A stretch of DNA of 64,000 nucleotides, from contig JABHYO010000150.1 in NCBI GenBank assembly GCA_018656865.1, positions 1 to 64,000 of the forward strand, given 5' to 3'. Numbering within the stretch: the first letter of the stretch is position 1; each line of letters opens with the position of its first letter. The position numbers and the translations under genes are program-made. This DNA comes from Gammaproteobacteria bacterium. Lineage in GTDB: Bacteria; Pseudomonadota; Gammaproteobacteria; Pseudomonadales; Azotimanducaceae. Of this stretch, positions 10,338 to 19,735 are shown piece by piece. The notes below the pieces were generated by a model. It worked only from the letters and a program-made list of their open reading frames with translations, did no database searches and was not told where the DNA came from.

Positions 10338-10371
10338 ACCTGCGAGTCCCACAGGATCTCACGGCAGGCAA

Positions 10372-11271
10372 CTACACTAATATGGTGCCACTGTCGGCGA
10401 TTTTCAAGACCCGATCCGCATCCGGGAAATCGAGCAAAGTCACACCATTCCAGCTTCTGAGCCAGGTGTACTGGCGTTTTGCCAGCTGTCGTGTGGCTGC
10501 CAAAGCAGCTTCAATCATCGTTTCTTTGTCAGTTTCCCCCGCCAGATAGGACCAGATCTGGCGATAACCAACGGCCTTGATAGCGGGGAGGTCAGCATGG
10601 ATTTCCGGTGAATCCCGAAGAGCTGCAACCTCCTCAACAAATCCTGCCGCCAGCATTTCGTGAAATCGCTGCGCAATCTCTCTATGCAGCACTTTCCTGT
10701 CAGGGGGCATGATGGCTATTTCGGTAAGCGGGAACGGACAGGTTTCAGCGGTCTGTCGATGCAGTTCGCTCAATGCCACACCGGTAATCCGATAAACCTC
10801 AATGGCACGCTGTAATCTCTGCGTATCGGCTGGCCGGATTCTGGCAGCAGACTCCGGATCCACCTCGGCGAGTTCCCTGTGCAAGTCTCCCCAGCCCTTT
10901 TCGGCGGCCTGCTGGTTGATTTCCTCTCTGACGCCACTGTCTGCCTCTGGTAGATCAGCAATACCTTCCTTTAACGCCTTGAGATAAAGCATGGTGCCTC
11001 CAACGATGACCGGCAACCTGCCTCGCGCTATGATTTCCGGCACGATGGCGAGCACATCATCACGAAAAGCGGCGGCAGAATAGGGTTCAACGGGATCACA
11101 GATATCGATCAGGTGATGAGCAACCTTCTCACGAATGTCACGACCCGGTTTGGCCGTGCCAATATCCATACCCCGATACACCTGTGCTGAGTCCGCGCTG
11201 ACTATTTCAATATCAACGTGTTCAGCCAGTTTCAGTGCAAGTCCGGACTTACCGCTGGCCGTGGGACCCAT
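10372..11271 (-). CDS. miaA: tRNA dimethylallyltransferase MiaA
   Basis: Adds a dimethylallyl group to A37 of tRNAs reading codons that begin with U. P-loop GPTASGKS, SADSAQVYRGMDIGTAKP, the DxxxPYSAAAF substrate loop and the C-terminal KRQYTWLR motif are present; 299 aa from the first ATG. That ATG sits inside beta-strand 1: in-frame codons before it encode IGALVI, which matches the VIFLMGPTASGK-type start of the family. No ATG, GTG or TTG lies between it and the upstream TGA. A good Shine-Dalgarno GGGAGG overlaps the mutL stop. Translation may therefore begin at a CTG (11280) or ATC (11289) codon. Function is sure; the start is not. Confidence 0.93.
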   Translation of the reverse strand: MGPTASGKSGLALKLAEHVDIEIVSADSAQVYRGMDIGTAKPGRDIREKVAHHLIDICDPVEPYSAAAFRDDVLAIVPEIIARGRLPVIVGGTMLYLKALKEGIADLPEADSGVREEINQQAAEKGWGDLHRELAEVDPESAARIRPADTQRLQRAIEVYRITGVALSELHRQTAETCPFPLTEIAIMPPDRKVLHREIAQRFHEMLAAGFVEEVAALRDSPEIHADLPAIKAVGYRQIWSYLAGETDKETMIEAALAATRQLAKRQYTWLRSWNGVTLLDFPDADRVLKIADSGTILV

Positions 11272-11290
11272 GATAACCAGAGCGCCGATG

Positions 11291-13057
11291 CTACCTCCCT
11301 CTCAGAAATAAGCCATCAAGCTCAGCCAAACTCAACTCACACCATGTCGGTCTGCCATGATTACACTGACCACTGCGCTCTGTTTCTTCCATATCCCGGA
11401 GCAAAGCGTTCATCTCCGCAATAGTCAGCTTTCGGTTAGCTCTGACGGAGCCATGGCAAGCCATGGTTCCCAGTATCTCATCCCGATGCTGCTCAATTCG
11501 CCGGCTTTCGCCGTACTCCGAGAGATCCGAGATCACATCCCTTACCAGGGATTCAATATCGCTTTTAGCCAACAAGGTAGGAACGGTGCGAACGATCACC
11601 GACTCAACGCTGGCTCGATCGATCTCAATGCCCAGAGTTTCAATCGCCGCCTGTCTATCTGCTATCAAATCCGCTTCGGTCTCACTGACACTGATGGAAA
11701 CAGGTACCAACAACGGCTGGCTTTTGATCCCTTCCGCATCACAGGAAGTCTTCAGGTATTCATAGGTGATGCGCTCATGGGCCGCATGCATATCAACGAG
11801 CACCAGACCATTCGCATTTTCGGCAAGAATGAAAACCCCATGCAATTGTGCGATGGCGTAGCCCAGAGGCGGCAGACTGGCATCCTCTTGTTCCGGAAAC
11901 GGCGTGTCATCCCTTGCGAACATTTGCTGTAGTACACCAGCCGAGTCGGCAGAACCATGTGTCAACGAGCGTTGTGTCGACGAGCCTCTGCCAAACATCA
12001 TAGGTGACTGCCTCAGCGTCGTAGCTTCTTCAGGCCGGGGTTCAGCGACCGCCGTATCAGCAGGTCTTACCTCCGCTAATACGTGATGAATCGTTCGAAA
12101 TAGAAAGTCATGAACGTCACGACTTTCGCGAAATCGCACCTCATGCTTTGTGGGATGAACGTTGACGTCTACCAGTCTGGGATTGATGGAAAGAAAAAGG
12201 CTGTAAACCGGATTTCGACCATGATAGAGCACATCTGCATAGGCCTGTTTGACCGCATGGGTAATGACCCTGTCTCGAATGATTCGACCGTTAACGAAAA
12301 AATATTGCTGATCCGCCTGACTTCGCGAATAGGTTGGAAGCCCAATCCAGCCTCGCAGTTCCATACCGGCTCTCTCTTCCGAAAAGAAAACTGCATTCTC
12401 CAGAAACGCCTGCCCGAAAATGCTGGCGATCCGATGGGACTCATCGTCGCCGGCATACTGCCTGACTTGCTTACCATTGTGAGAAAGAGAAAAACTGACT
12501 TCAGGATGACTTAGGCTGATTTTACGTACCACGTCCTCGACCTTGAGGAATTCGGTACGCTCAGTTCGAAGAAACTTTCGCCGGGCAGGTGTGTTGAAAA
12601 ACAGATCACGAACTTCAACGGTGGCTCCCCTGGGATGGGGTGCGGGCGTGACTTCAGCGCTCATATCAGAACCAGTCGCTTCGACAGCCCATCCCTCCGA
12701 ACTGGTCTCTGATGTATTCGTCGTCAGTTTCAGCTTCGAAACAGACGCGACACTGGCAAGAGCCTCTCCGCGAAAACCCAGTGTCTTGATTGCCGTCAGA
12801 TGGTCCAGTTCTGATATCTTACTGGTCGCATGCCTTGCCAGAGCGAGCGTGAGATCGTCCGGGTGAATACCCTGGCCATTGTCCGTAACACGAATCAGTT
12901 TGCTGCCGCCGTTATCGACGTCAACTGCTATTCTCTTCGCTCCGGCGTCCAACGCATTTTCGATGAGTTCCTTGACCACGGACCCGGGTCGCTCGACTAC
13001 TTCACCGGCAGCAATCTGGTTAGCCAGCCTTTGATCCAGAAGTGCGATTCTTTGCAT
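11291..13057 (-). CDS. mutL: DNA mismatch repair protein MutL
   Basis: GHL-family ATPase of 588 aa that links MutS to downstream repair. ATPase motifs ENALDAGA (33-40), DNGQGI and GFRGEALASV are intact. The C-terminal domain has DMHAAHERITYE near residue 422, which fits the DQHA(X)2E(X)4E metal-binding endonuclease motif except Gln to Met, plus ACHGSVRANRKL and CNHGRPTW. This is the nicking type of MutL, as reported for Pseudomonas, and unlike E. coli MutL, which depends on MutH. The start overlaps the amiB stop by one base (ATGA). Confidence 0.96.
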   Translation of the reverse strand: MQRIALLDQRLANQIAAGEVVERPGSVVKELIENALDAGAKRIAVDVDNGGSKLIRVTDNGQGIHPDDLTLALARHATSKISELDHLTAIKTLGFRGEALASVASVSKLKLTTNTSETSSEGWAVEATGSDMSAEVTPAPHPRGATVEVRDLFFNTPARRKFLRTERTEFLKVEDVVRKISLSHPEVSFSLSHNGKQVRQYAGDDESHRIASIFGQAFLENAVFFSEERAGMELRGWIGLPTYSRSQADQQYFFVNGRIIRDRVITHAVKQAYADVLYHGRNPVYSLFLSINPRLVDVNVHPTKHEVRFRESRDVHDFLFRTIHHVLAEVRPADTAVAEPRPEEATTLRQSPMMFGRGSSTQRSLTHGSADSAGVLQQMFARDDTPFPEQEDASLPPLGYAIAQLHGVFILAENANGLVLVDMHAAHERITYEYLKTSCDAEGIKSQPLLVPVSISVSETEADLIADRQAAIETLGIEIDRASVESVIVRTVPTLLAKSDIESLVRDVISDLSEYGESRRIEQHRDEILGTMACHGSVRANRKLTIAEMNALLRDMEETERSGQCNHGRPTWCELSLAELDGLFLRGR

Positions 13058-14427
13058 CAGCCGGGGGGTATCTTCAGTTTCTGTCCAACTCGGATGGTAT
13101 CACTTCGCAGGCCGTTTATTTCCTTCAATCGCTTGAAACTGACACGATAGCGAGAGGCAATCTCAGAGAGGGTGTCGCCCCTTTCTATCACGTGGGTGAC
13201 CGCTGGCTGATTATTGCCCTGTTTGACCCAGGCGAGATAGGAACCAGCTGGTGGATTGCTCTGCATAGAAGAACGCACACCATTGAAAATAGCTTTTGCC
13301 AGCTTTTTCTGGTGACTCCTGGTGCCCAGTTTCCTCGCTTCACCGGGATTCGAGATGTATCCAGTCTCGATCAGAAGCGAAGGAATATCCGGCGACTTTA
13401 GAACGGCAAAAGCCGCCTGCTCAACATTCTTCTTATGCAGTTTATTGACCCTGCCCAACCGCGTCAGCACCTCGTTCCCCATTTCCAGGCTGAACGACAG
13501 GCTGGCAGTCATCGACAAATCCAGCAACACTCCAGCGAGCAAATCGTCTTTGTCGTCCAGAGACACACTGCCGACACCGCCAATCAGATCACTGCGATTC
13601 TCCTTCTCCGCCAGCCAACGTGCTGTCTCACTGGTGGCACCCTTCTGAGAGATGGCATAGACCGATGCGCCACTGACCTTCGGTGTCTTGAAAGCGTCTG
13701 CATGTATAGAAAGAAAGACGTCTGCCTGACTCTTGCGTGCAATCTCCGTACGCTGACGGAGCGCGATAAAGTAATCGCCTTCCCGAACCAGCACGGCTCT
13801 GAATCCCGATTCCTTCTCGAACATCCGCCTAAGATTCGTGGCAATACCAAAGACCACATCTTTCTCGTAAAGCTTACCGGGGCCGATAGCTCCCGGATCA
13901 TCCCCCCCATGACCGGCGTCAATGGCAACAATGACGTCCCGCATCTGGGTCAGTGACTTTTCTGATTTCTGGACTACCGGTGTCTTGGGCCTGTCCTTAT
14001 CATATAAATCAATCACCAGGCGATCGCCGTACTGCATGATTGGCTTCAAAACAAAACTTCGTGGATGCACTTCTCCTAATAGATCGAGTACAACCCTAAC
14101 GTCCTGATTCTTGTTTCTTTTTGATGTCCTGATAGCCCTGATCTGAGTGCCATCCAATTGGAGCCTGCCAATATCCACCTTGAGTTCCGCCGACTCGATG
14201 TCGATAACCAGACGGTGTGGATTGCTCAGGGCAAACACCTTGTGATCCACCGGCTGACCGAGGTCGAATACAATTCGGGTTCGTTCCGGTGAGGGTCGCA
14301 CTCGTAAGCCGTCGATTTTCGTCACGGCTGCAGAAACCTTTGCGGTGCAAAGGCACATAATCACTACCAGCAGAAGGACTTTCAGCAGGGTCAGGTTTGA
14401 TCGTATGTCTTCGACAGGGAATCGCAA
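13057..14427 (-). CDS. amiB: N-acetylmuramoyl-L-alanine amidase (AmiB/AmiC type) with LysM
   Basis: Periplasmic zinc amidase of 456 aa that splits septal peptidoglycan during daughter-cell separation. A signal peptide ends near ...CTAKVSA-AV (about residue 34). An AMIN domain for septal targeting follows (about 36-135), then the Amidase_3 catalytic domain (about 165-390) with zinc ligands in DAGHGGDDPGA, the Glu after KDV and SIHADAF, and the catalytic Glu in LIETGYISNPGE. A C-terminal LysM (about 411-455) binds glycan. The 5' end overlaps tsaE by 37 bases. Such enzymes need EnvC or NlpD activators, which are not seen here. Confidence 0.94.
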   Translation of the reverse strand: MRFPVEDIRSNLTLLKVLLLVVIMCLCTAKVSAAVTKIDGLRVRPSPERTRIVFDLGQPVDHKVFALSNPHRLVIDIESAELKVDIGRLQLDGTQIRAIRTSKRNKNQDVRVVLDLLGEVHPRSFVLKPIMQYGDRLVIDLYDKDRPKTPVVQKSEKSLTQMRDVIVAIDAGHGGDDPGAIGPGKLYEKDVVFGIATNLRRMFEKESGFRAVLVREGDYFIALRQRTEIARKSQADVFLSIHADAFKTPKVSGASVYAISQKGATSETARWLAEKENRSDLIGGVGSVSLDDKDDLLAGVLLDLSMTASLSFSLEMGNEVLTRLGRVNKLHKKNVEQAAFAVLKSPDIPSLLIETGYISNPGEARKLGTRSHQKKLAKAIFNGVRSSMQSNPPAGSYLAWVKQGNNQPAVTHVIERGDTLSEIASRYRVSFKRLKEINGLRSDTIRVGQKLKIPPG

Positions 14428-14861
14428 ATTGACTCGCCGTCCCGTGAATTCGCTTGAATGCTTATGTTCCGTTTTTCACCGCATACATCAATAGCAATCT
14501 CAAGGTCATGGTGAGGCAAATGACCTGCCGCTTTCTCCGGCCACTCGACGAGACAAAGTCTATTCTCACCAAAATATTCATCAATACCGATGTATTCGAG
14601 TTCATCAGGATGGCTCAGTCGATACAGATCGAAATGAAAAATGTCCCTTTTACCAATTCGATAGGGTTCTACCAATGTGAAGGTCGGGCTTTTTACAGCA
14701 CCTTCATGCCCCATGGCATGAATTAAACCTCGACACAGCGTCGTCTTACCAGCTCCAAGATCACCCTTGATGAGGACGCTGCCTTCGCCGTCAAGTTGAT
14801 GTGCGAGTTCCCCACCAAGCTTCAGCATGCCGGTCTCGTCTTCTATGTGGATGGTGATCAT
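14391..14861 (-). CDS. tsaE: tRNA threonylcarbamoyladenosine synthesis ATPase TsaE
   Basis: Small P-loop protein of 156 aa (former YjeE), the ATPase of the TsaBDE complex that makes t6A37 in tRNAs reading ANN codons. Visible motifs: Walker A GDLGAGKTTL, SPTFTLVEPY, FHFDLYRL and the Walker B-like LVEWPEKA. The start overlaps nnrDE by four bases and its 3' end overlaps amiB by 37. The segment tsaE-amiB-mutL-miaA-hfq is one of the most conserved operons of Gammaproteobacteria. Confidence 0.95.
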   Translation of the reverse strand: MITIHIEDETGMLKLGGELAHQLDGEGSVLIKGDLGAGKTTLCRGLIHAMGHEGAVKSPTFTLVEPYRIGKRDIFHFDLYRLSHPDELEYIGIDEYFGENRLCLVEWPEKAAGHLPHHDLEIAIDVCGEKRNISIQANSRDGESICDSLSKTYDQT

Positions 14862-16330
14862 TGATTAACCAGTTGCCTGATACCCGGTAGCAGCTCTGTT
14901 GCCAGCAACCCCCTTTCACCTTGACCTGCAACCAGCCTGTCTGCTGCTAACGAGTGCACTACGGCGCCAAGCCTCGCGGCTTCACCACCGGCCAGTCCTT
15001 GGGCCAGCAGACCGCCAATAGTCCCTGCCAGCAGGTCGCCCATACCCGCGACAGACATGCCCGGGTTACCAAAAGGACAGACGCTGACTTGACTCCCATC
15101 AGCAATCAACGTACCTGCACCTTTAAGGACAATGTTGCCGCAGTAGCGTTTCTGCAGTTCAAGTACCGAATTAAGGCGGTCCGATTGGACCCGGACCTCA
15201 TTGTTTAGCAGCCGATTGGCTTCGCCGGGGTGCGGGGTCAATACCCAGTCATGGTTCGAGAACGGTTGTTCCGCGAGCAGATTAAGGCCATCGGCATCGA
15301 CTACCACCGGCAGTTTGCCGCCTGTCACCGCGGAAAACATTTCTCGACTCCAGTCGCTTCGACCTAAACCGGGACCGACCACCGCGATTGTCGCTCGATC
15401 CATGAGTGCTGCCAGCTCACCTGCCGTGTCGATGCCTCGGGCCATGACTTCAGGCCGTCTCGAAACAATGGCCGCCACGTTTTCCGGTTTCGTTGCTACA
15501 CTGACCATACCGGCACCTGAGAACAAGGCCGCTTCTGCCGCCATTGCAACGGCTCCGCCCATGCCGGTGTCACCTCCAATGATAAGGACATGCCCATGAT
15601 CAAGTTTGTGTGCATTTCGATGCCGAGGATTAACCGACCGAATCAGGTCATCGTAGTCCAGAATATTGGCTGTCGAAGGCACCTGCTGGAAAACGGCATC
15701 CGGCACTTCAAGGTCGGCGAATTGGATTTCGCCGGCATATTCCGGTCCATCACCAGTCATCAACCCGAACTTTCTACCGATAAACGTAATCGTCAGATCA
15801 GCTCTAACGCATATACCCAGAGATACACCTGTATCCGCTGAGAGGCCAGATGGCAGATCAACCGCTACTACCGGTTTGTCTAAACCGTTGATATTACGGA
15901 TCGTAGCGGCATAATCTTCTCTCACTTCACCGGAAACGCCTGTGCCGAGCAGAGCATCGACGATCAACTCAGCGTCTTCCAACGCTTCATCAGGTGAATT
16001 CACTTCAACGCCGTTTTCCCGACAGAAGTTGTAAGCGGATGCAGCATCGGTTCCCTTTGCCGGTTCACGGCCAACCAGACCCACCTGAACGGTTAAACCT
16101 TTGGCTTTAAGCAGACCCGCTATAATGAACCCATCCCCTGCATTGTTACCTGAACCGCAGAGTACGGCTACGCGCCCGGGATTAGGCCACCGGCCCAGCA
16201 TTGCATCCACGCACGCCTGTCCCGCCCGCTTCATCAGCGTTATCCCTGGAATACCCTCTTCCTCGATCGTGACACGATCCAGTTCTCGTACCTGTGCTGC
16301 GGTATATAGAAGATTCACGGCCTTGTTCAC
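14858..16330 (-). CDS. nnrDE: Bifunctional NAD(P)HX epimerase/dehydratase (YjeF type)
   Basis: Repairs hydrated NAD(P)H. The N-terminal epimerase domain (NnrE, about 1-220) shows CGSGNNAGDGF and the ribose-binding VDALLGTGVSG. The C-terminal ADP/ATP-dependent dehydratase (NnrD, ribokinase-like) shows IGGDTGMGGA, PHPGEANRLL and GNPGMSVAGMGDLLAGT. The ORF track extends to an ATG at 16384, but that lies inside queG and upstream of a TATAAT box at 16347-16352, so a GTG at 16330 (490 aa) or 16318 is a better start. First gene of the long operon running to purA. Divergent from queG. Confidence 0.93.
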   Translation of the reverse strand: MNKAVNLLYTAAQVRELDRVTIEEEGIPGITLMKRAGQACVDAMLGRWPNPGRVAVLCGSGNNAGDGFIIAGLLKAKGLTVQVGLVGREPAKGTDAASAYNFCRENGVEVNSPDEALEDAELIVDALLGTGVSGEVREDYAATIRNINGLDKPVVAVDLPSGLSADTGVSLGICVRADLTITFIGRKFGLMTGDGPEYAGEIQFADLEVPDAVFQQVPSTANILDYDDLIRSVNPRHRNAHKLDHGHVLIIGGDTGMGGAVAMAAEAALFSGAGMVSVATKPENVAAIVSRRPEVMARGIDTAGELAALMDRATIAVVGPGLGRSDWSREMFSAVTGGKLPVVVDADGLNLLAEQPFSNHDWVLTPHPGEANRLLNNEVRVQSDRLNSVLELQKRYCGNIVLKGAGTLIADGSQVSVCPFGNPGMSVAGMGDLLAGTIGGLLAQGLAGGEAARLGAVVHSLAADRLVAGQGERGLLATELLPGIRQLVNQ

Positions 16331-16346
16331 GAATTCACAAACCCTG

Positions 16347-16352
16347 ATTATA
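16347..16352 (-). promoter_or_regulatory. -10 box upstream of nnrDE
   Basis: A perfect TATAAT on the minus strand, with its last base about 17 bases before the GTG at 16330. The best-spaced -35 (GTCAAT, 17 bases upstream) is poor, so an activator or a weak promoter is possible. The box overlaps the ATG of the divergent queG. It is the most likely promoter for the nnrDE-tsaE-amiB-mutL-miaA operon. Confidence 0.45.
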
Positions 16353-17425
16353 TGCCAATCATGACGTCCATTGACTGGCAACACCTGACCGATGAAATCA
16401 CACTCTGGGGCAAAGAGCTTGGTTTCTCAGCAATCGGCATATCCGATATAGAGCTGAACGCACATCAGCAGAAGCTCGATGCCTGGCTGGCGAAGGAATA
16501 CCACGGTGAAATGGACTACATGGCACGGCACGGAGATCTTCGCAGCCATCCCGAGAAATTGCACACCGGCACCGTTTCTGTCATCACGTTCCGCCTCGAC
16601 TATCTCGAAAAGGAACCCAACCCCAAGGATCTACTGACGAGCGACGGTCATGCCTACATATCGAGGTATGCGCTTGGCCGTGATTACCACAAGGTGATTC
16701 GCGGCAAGCTGAAGAAACTGGTCACAAGAATGGAGGACTATCTGGTCGCCTACGATTTCAACGGATTCAGCTCTCGAGTCTTTACTGACAGCGCGCCTAT
16801 ACTCGAAAAAGCGTTGGCCGAGAAGGCCGGCCTGGGCTGGATTGGCAAAAATACACTTCTGATCAACGAGCGAGCGGGTTCCTGGTTTTTCCTTGCGGAA
16901 ATTCTGACCAACCTGCCTCTGCCCGTGACCCCGGACGCTCAGCAGAACCGGTGTGGGTCCTGTACCGCCTGCATTGACATCTGTCCCACAAATGCAATCG
17001 TTGCCCCCTATCAGCTGGATGCCAGACGCTGCATTTCGTACCTGACGATTGAGCACAGGGGCTCCATTCCGGAACCATTTCGTGCGGCGATGGGAAATCG
17101 CGTCTTTGGCTGCGACGACTGCCAGATTGCCTGCCCATGGAACCGTTATGCGCAGGATAATGCAGAGCCGGATTTCTCCCCAAGGCACGGGCTGGATTCG
17201 GCCCAACTGCTGGACCTGTTTTGCTGGTCTGAGGATGAATTTCTTAAAAAAACCGAAGGTTCGCCAATCCGACGAACCGGTTATCTGGGCTGGTTGCGTA
17301 ATCTGGCTGTCGGTCTCGGAAACAGTCCTGCGCAGGCCGGACTGACAGCTGCGTTAAATCAGAAAAAGGGTATCTCAGATCTCACTGACGAACACATCGA
17401 CTGGGCACTAAACCAGCCCCGCTAA
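16352..17425 (+). CDS. queG: Epoxyqueuosine reductase QueG
   Basis: Cobalamin- and Fe-S-dependent enzyme (357 aa) that reduces epoxyqueuosine to queuosine in the wobble position of tRNAs with GUN anticodons. The N-terminal cobalamin-binding region contains GKNTLLIN and the segment [15 protein letters not shown]. Two 4Fe-4S motifs follow: [12 protein letters not shown] (starting near residue 201) and [11 protein letters not shown]. ATGs at 16352 and 16361 are both possible. Convergent with orn; the stop codons overlap (TAA/TAG within CTAA). queG-orn next to nnrDE is the Pseudomonas order. Confidence 0.95.
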   Translation: MPIMTSIDWQHLTDEITLWGKELGFSAIGISDIELNAHQQKLDAWLAKEYHGEMDYMARHGDLRSHPEKLHTGTVSVITFRLDYLEKEPNPKDLLTSDGHAYISRYALGRDYHKVIRGKLKKLVTRMEDYLVAYDFNGFSSRVFTDSAPILEKALAEKAGLGWIGKNTLLINERAGSWFFLAEILTNLPLPVTPDAQQNRCGSCTACIDICPTNAIVAPYQLDARRCISYLTIEHRGSIPEPFRAAMGNRVFGCDDCQIACPWNRYAQDNAEPDFSPRHGLDSAQLLDLFCWSEDEFLKKTEGSPIRRTGYLGWLRNLAVGLGNSPAQAGLTAALNQKKGISDLTDEHIDWALNQPR

Positions 17426-17976
17426 CCAAGATTGAAGAAATTATCGCGGTAATACCTGAGTTCTTCGATGGATTCCTTGATGTCGTCCAGTGCACGGTGA
17501 ACATTATTTTTGACGATGCCATTCGCGACATCCGGGCGCCAGCGAGCCGCCAGTTCTTTAACTGTACTGACATCAAGATTTCGGTAATGCAGATAGGCTT
17601 CTAGTTCAGGCATATATCGGACCAGGAATCTGCGGTCCTGACCAATGCTGTTGCCGCACAAAGGCGACTCGCGATTGACGACATGCTCTTTCAGGAAAGC
17701 CAGTGTGCCTTCTTCAGCCTCTCGCTCAGTCACACCTTCTGATCGAACACGCTCGATCAGACCGGATTCCGTGTGGTGCTCGGTATTCCACTCATCCATA
17801 CCGGCAATCACCTCGTCAGACTGACGCACATAGTAGACGGGTCCTTCTGCGAGGAGCTTGAGATTGGAATCCGTAACCAGGGTGGCGACTTCCAGAATTC
17901 TGTCGGTATCGGGTTCAAGACCCGTCATCTCCAGATCCATCCACACCAGGTTCTGGTTTGTCGAATTGTCAGTCAT
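17422..17976 (-). CDS. orn: Oligoribonuclease
   Basis: DEDDh 3'-5' exoribonuclease, 184 aa, that degrades 2-5 nt RNAs and is the enzyme clearing pGpG in c-di-GMP breakdown. Exo [19 protein letters not shown] has the first Asp and Glu. [10 protein letters not shown] and [11 protein letters not shown] carry the later Asp and His residues. It is usually essential in Gammaproteobacteria. The rsgA gene that often sits next to orn in relatives is not here; rhdA and psd follow directly. Its 3' end overlaps queG. Confidence 0.96.
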   Translation of the reverse strand: MTDNSTNQNLVWMDLEMTGLEPDTDRILEVATLVTDSNLKLLAEGPVYYVRQSDEVIAGMDEWNTEHHTESGLIERVRSEGVTEREAEEGTLAFLKEHVVNRESPLCGNSIGQDRRFLVRYMPELEAYLHYRNLDVSTVKELAARWRPDVANGIVKNNVHRALDDIKESIEELRYYRDNFFNLG

Positions 17977-18079
17977 GTTGTTTCCAACGGCCCGGGACGG
18001 CCTATATTAACTGAAAAGCCCCGTGCGTCCCCAAGGATAATTGTAAGTACTTGGTAACGGAGCACCTCTCAGAACAGTG

Positions 18080-18085
18080 TAGAAT
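18080..18085 (+). promoter_or_regulatory. Possible -10 box of rhdA-psd
   Basis: TAGAAT preceded by GTG, 28 bases before the ATG at 18114. No convincing -35 is seen at the expected distance. It lies in the 137-bp divergent gap between orn and rhdA. Confidence 0.3.
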
Positions 18086-18113
18086 AGCCGCTCCTTTTAT
18101 ACCGGAAACATCC

Positions 18114-18923
18114 ATGCTGCCACTGCTGGTTGAGCCAGAGACCCTTGCGCCGCTACTTGGCAATGAAGGTATCGCAATAATCGACCTGTGCGCTGACGAG
18201 AATTATCACCAAAATCACATACCGGGTGCTATTCACGTGTCGCCGATGGAGTTGGTCTCGGGAGTGAGGCCAGCTGTCGGTAAACTGCCTCCCGTCGACA
18301 GACTCAAGAACCTGTTCAGCCGTATTGGATACTCTAGGGAGAAGCATTTCGTTGCCTATGATGATGAAGGCGGCGGCTGGGCGGGTAGATTTCTCTGGAC
18401 CCTGAATGTGATTGGTCATGAAGGCGGATCACTGCTCAATGGGGGGCTGATCGCGTGGGACGCGGCCAATCTACCCCTAACCAATGAAATACCGGCAGTT
18501 ACACCGACCGATGTCGACATCACGATTCACCCCGACCGGATCGCCGAAAAAGAAGATGTCCTAAACAGTCTCCAAGACAACAGGATTCAGATCTGGGATG
18601 CCCGATCTGCAGAGGAATACGCAGGGACGAAGGTCGTGGCGGATCGCGGCGGCCATATACCAGGCGCCATCAATCTCGACTGGCTCGATCTGATGGATCG
18701 CGACCGAGCGCTTCGTCTGAGAGAAGACCTGAGTGCCGTTATTCACGACAAGGGCCTGGATACAGCGGAAACCGTGATCACTCACTGCCAGACACATCAC
18801 CGGTCCGGGCTGTGCTATTTCGTCGGCAGGCTACTCGGTCTCAATATCAAGGCCTATCACGGCTCCTGGTCCGAATGGGGCAACGATCCTGATACGCCCA
18901 TCGACAATCCCGCAGCTGACTAG
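18114..18923 (+). CDS. rhdA: Thiosulfate sulfurtransferase (rhodanese, RhdA type)
   Basis: Two tandem rhodanese domains: an inactive N-terminal one (about 1-125) and a catalytic C-terminal one. The active-site loop reads CQTHHRS with the only catalytic Cys near residue 225. From memory, CQTHHR is the unusual loop of Azotobacter vinelandii RhdA, different from the CRKGVT of mammalian rhodanese. The enzyme moves sulfane sulfur from thiosulfate to thiophilic acceptors. The ORF track starts at a TTG (18051); the ATG at 18114 (269 aa) matches the family start better. The psd gene begins 20 bases later, as in Pseudomonas. Confidence 0.9.
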   Translation: MLPLLVEPETLAPLLGNEGIAIIDLCADENYHQNHIPGAIHVSPMELVSGVRPAVGKLPPVDRLKNLFSRIGYSREKHFVAYDDEGGGWAGRFLWTLNVIGHEGGSLLNGGLIAWDAANLPLTNEIPAVTPTDVDITIHPDRIAEKEDVLNSLQDNRIQIWDARSAEEYAGTKVVADRGGHIPGAINLDWLDLMDRDRALRLREDLSAVIHDKGLDTAETVITHCQTHHRSGLCYFVGRLLGLNIKAYHGSWSEWGNDPDTPIDNPAAD

Positions 18924-18943
18924 CGGCCGGCTCGTTCTCGCGG

Positions 18944-19735
18944 ATGTTTGTTTTTCTTCAGAAACTCCTACCCAAGCACCTGCTTAGCAGACTAGTGGGC
19001 TGGCTTGCAGAATCCGAGATTGCTGCGATAAAAAGCCCCTTTATCAGCATTTTCTGTCTGTTCTACAGAATCAATCTGGATGAAGCCGAAAGATCCAGGC
19101 GCAGTGACTACCGTAGTTTTAATGACTTTTTTACCCGATCACTGAAGCCTGGCGTACGTCACATCGAAGGCAAGACCTGTAGCCCGGCAGACGGAACGGT
19201 CGCCGCCCTCGGTGAGATTAACGACAACACCCTGATTCAATCAAAAAAACACAGCTATACGGTCGGGACACTATTGGCGGAGGATACTGCGGATTTTGAT
19301 GGAGGCTCCTTCATCACCATCTACCTGGCACCACACAACTACCATCGAGTTCACGTACCCAAAACTGCCGAATTACACAGAACCTGCTACCTCCCCGGCG
19401 AACTCTTTTCCGTAAACCAAGCTACCGCTGAACAACTACCCGGACTGTTTACCCGAAACGAACGGCTTGTCTGTCGCTTTCGCACCGGCGACGGCCCCAT
19501 GGCAGAAGTGCTGGTTGGCGCCATGCTGGTTGCAGGGATCAAACCCATCTGGCTCGATCGAGCCTACAAACCCAGACTGGAAGTGACGACAGAAATGAAA
19601 CGAATCTTTCAACAGGGCGAAGAACTGGGCCAGTTCCAGATGGGGTCAACGGTCATACTGCTGTTCAGCCAGCGAGTCAGTTTCTGCGTAGAGGAGGGTG
19701 AAGAAGTCCGCTTCGGTCAGCCTATTACGGCCTAG
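18944..19735 (+). CDS. psd: Phosphatidylserine decarboxylase proenzyme
   Basis: Makes phosphatidylethanolamine in the inner membrane. It has 263 aa, a little shorter than the E. coli enzyme. The N-terminal part carries the amphipathic membrane-associating segment (FLQKLLPKHLLSRLVGWLAES). Family motifs: FNDFFTRSLKPG, SPADGTV, YLAPHNYHRVH and, near the C-terminus, MGSTVILLF, where self-cleavage between Gly and Ser creates the pyruvoyl cofactor on the alpha chain (the usual motif is LGST). Its 3' end overlaps convergent epmA by 11 bases. Confidence 0.95.
   Translation: MFVFLQKLLPKHLLSRLVGWLAESEIAAIKSPFISIFCLFYRINLDEAERSRRSDYRSFNDFFTRSLKPGVRHIEGKTCSPADGTVAALGEINDNTLIQSKKHSYTVGTLLAEDTADFDGGSFITIYLAPHNYHRVHVPKTAELHRTCYLPGELFSVNQATAEQLPGLFTRNERLVCRFRTGDGPMAEVLVGAMLVAGIKPIWLDRAYKPRLEVTTEMKRIFQQGEELGQFQMGSTVILLFSQRVSFCVEEGEEVRFGQPITA

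Noticed and set aside
18051-18113. N-terminal extension of rhdA from TTG 18051
   Set aside because: The extra 21 residues do not fit the family start, and the likely -10 box (18080-18085) lies within them.
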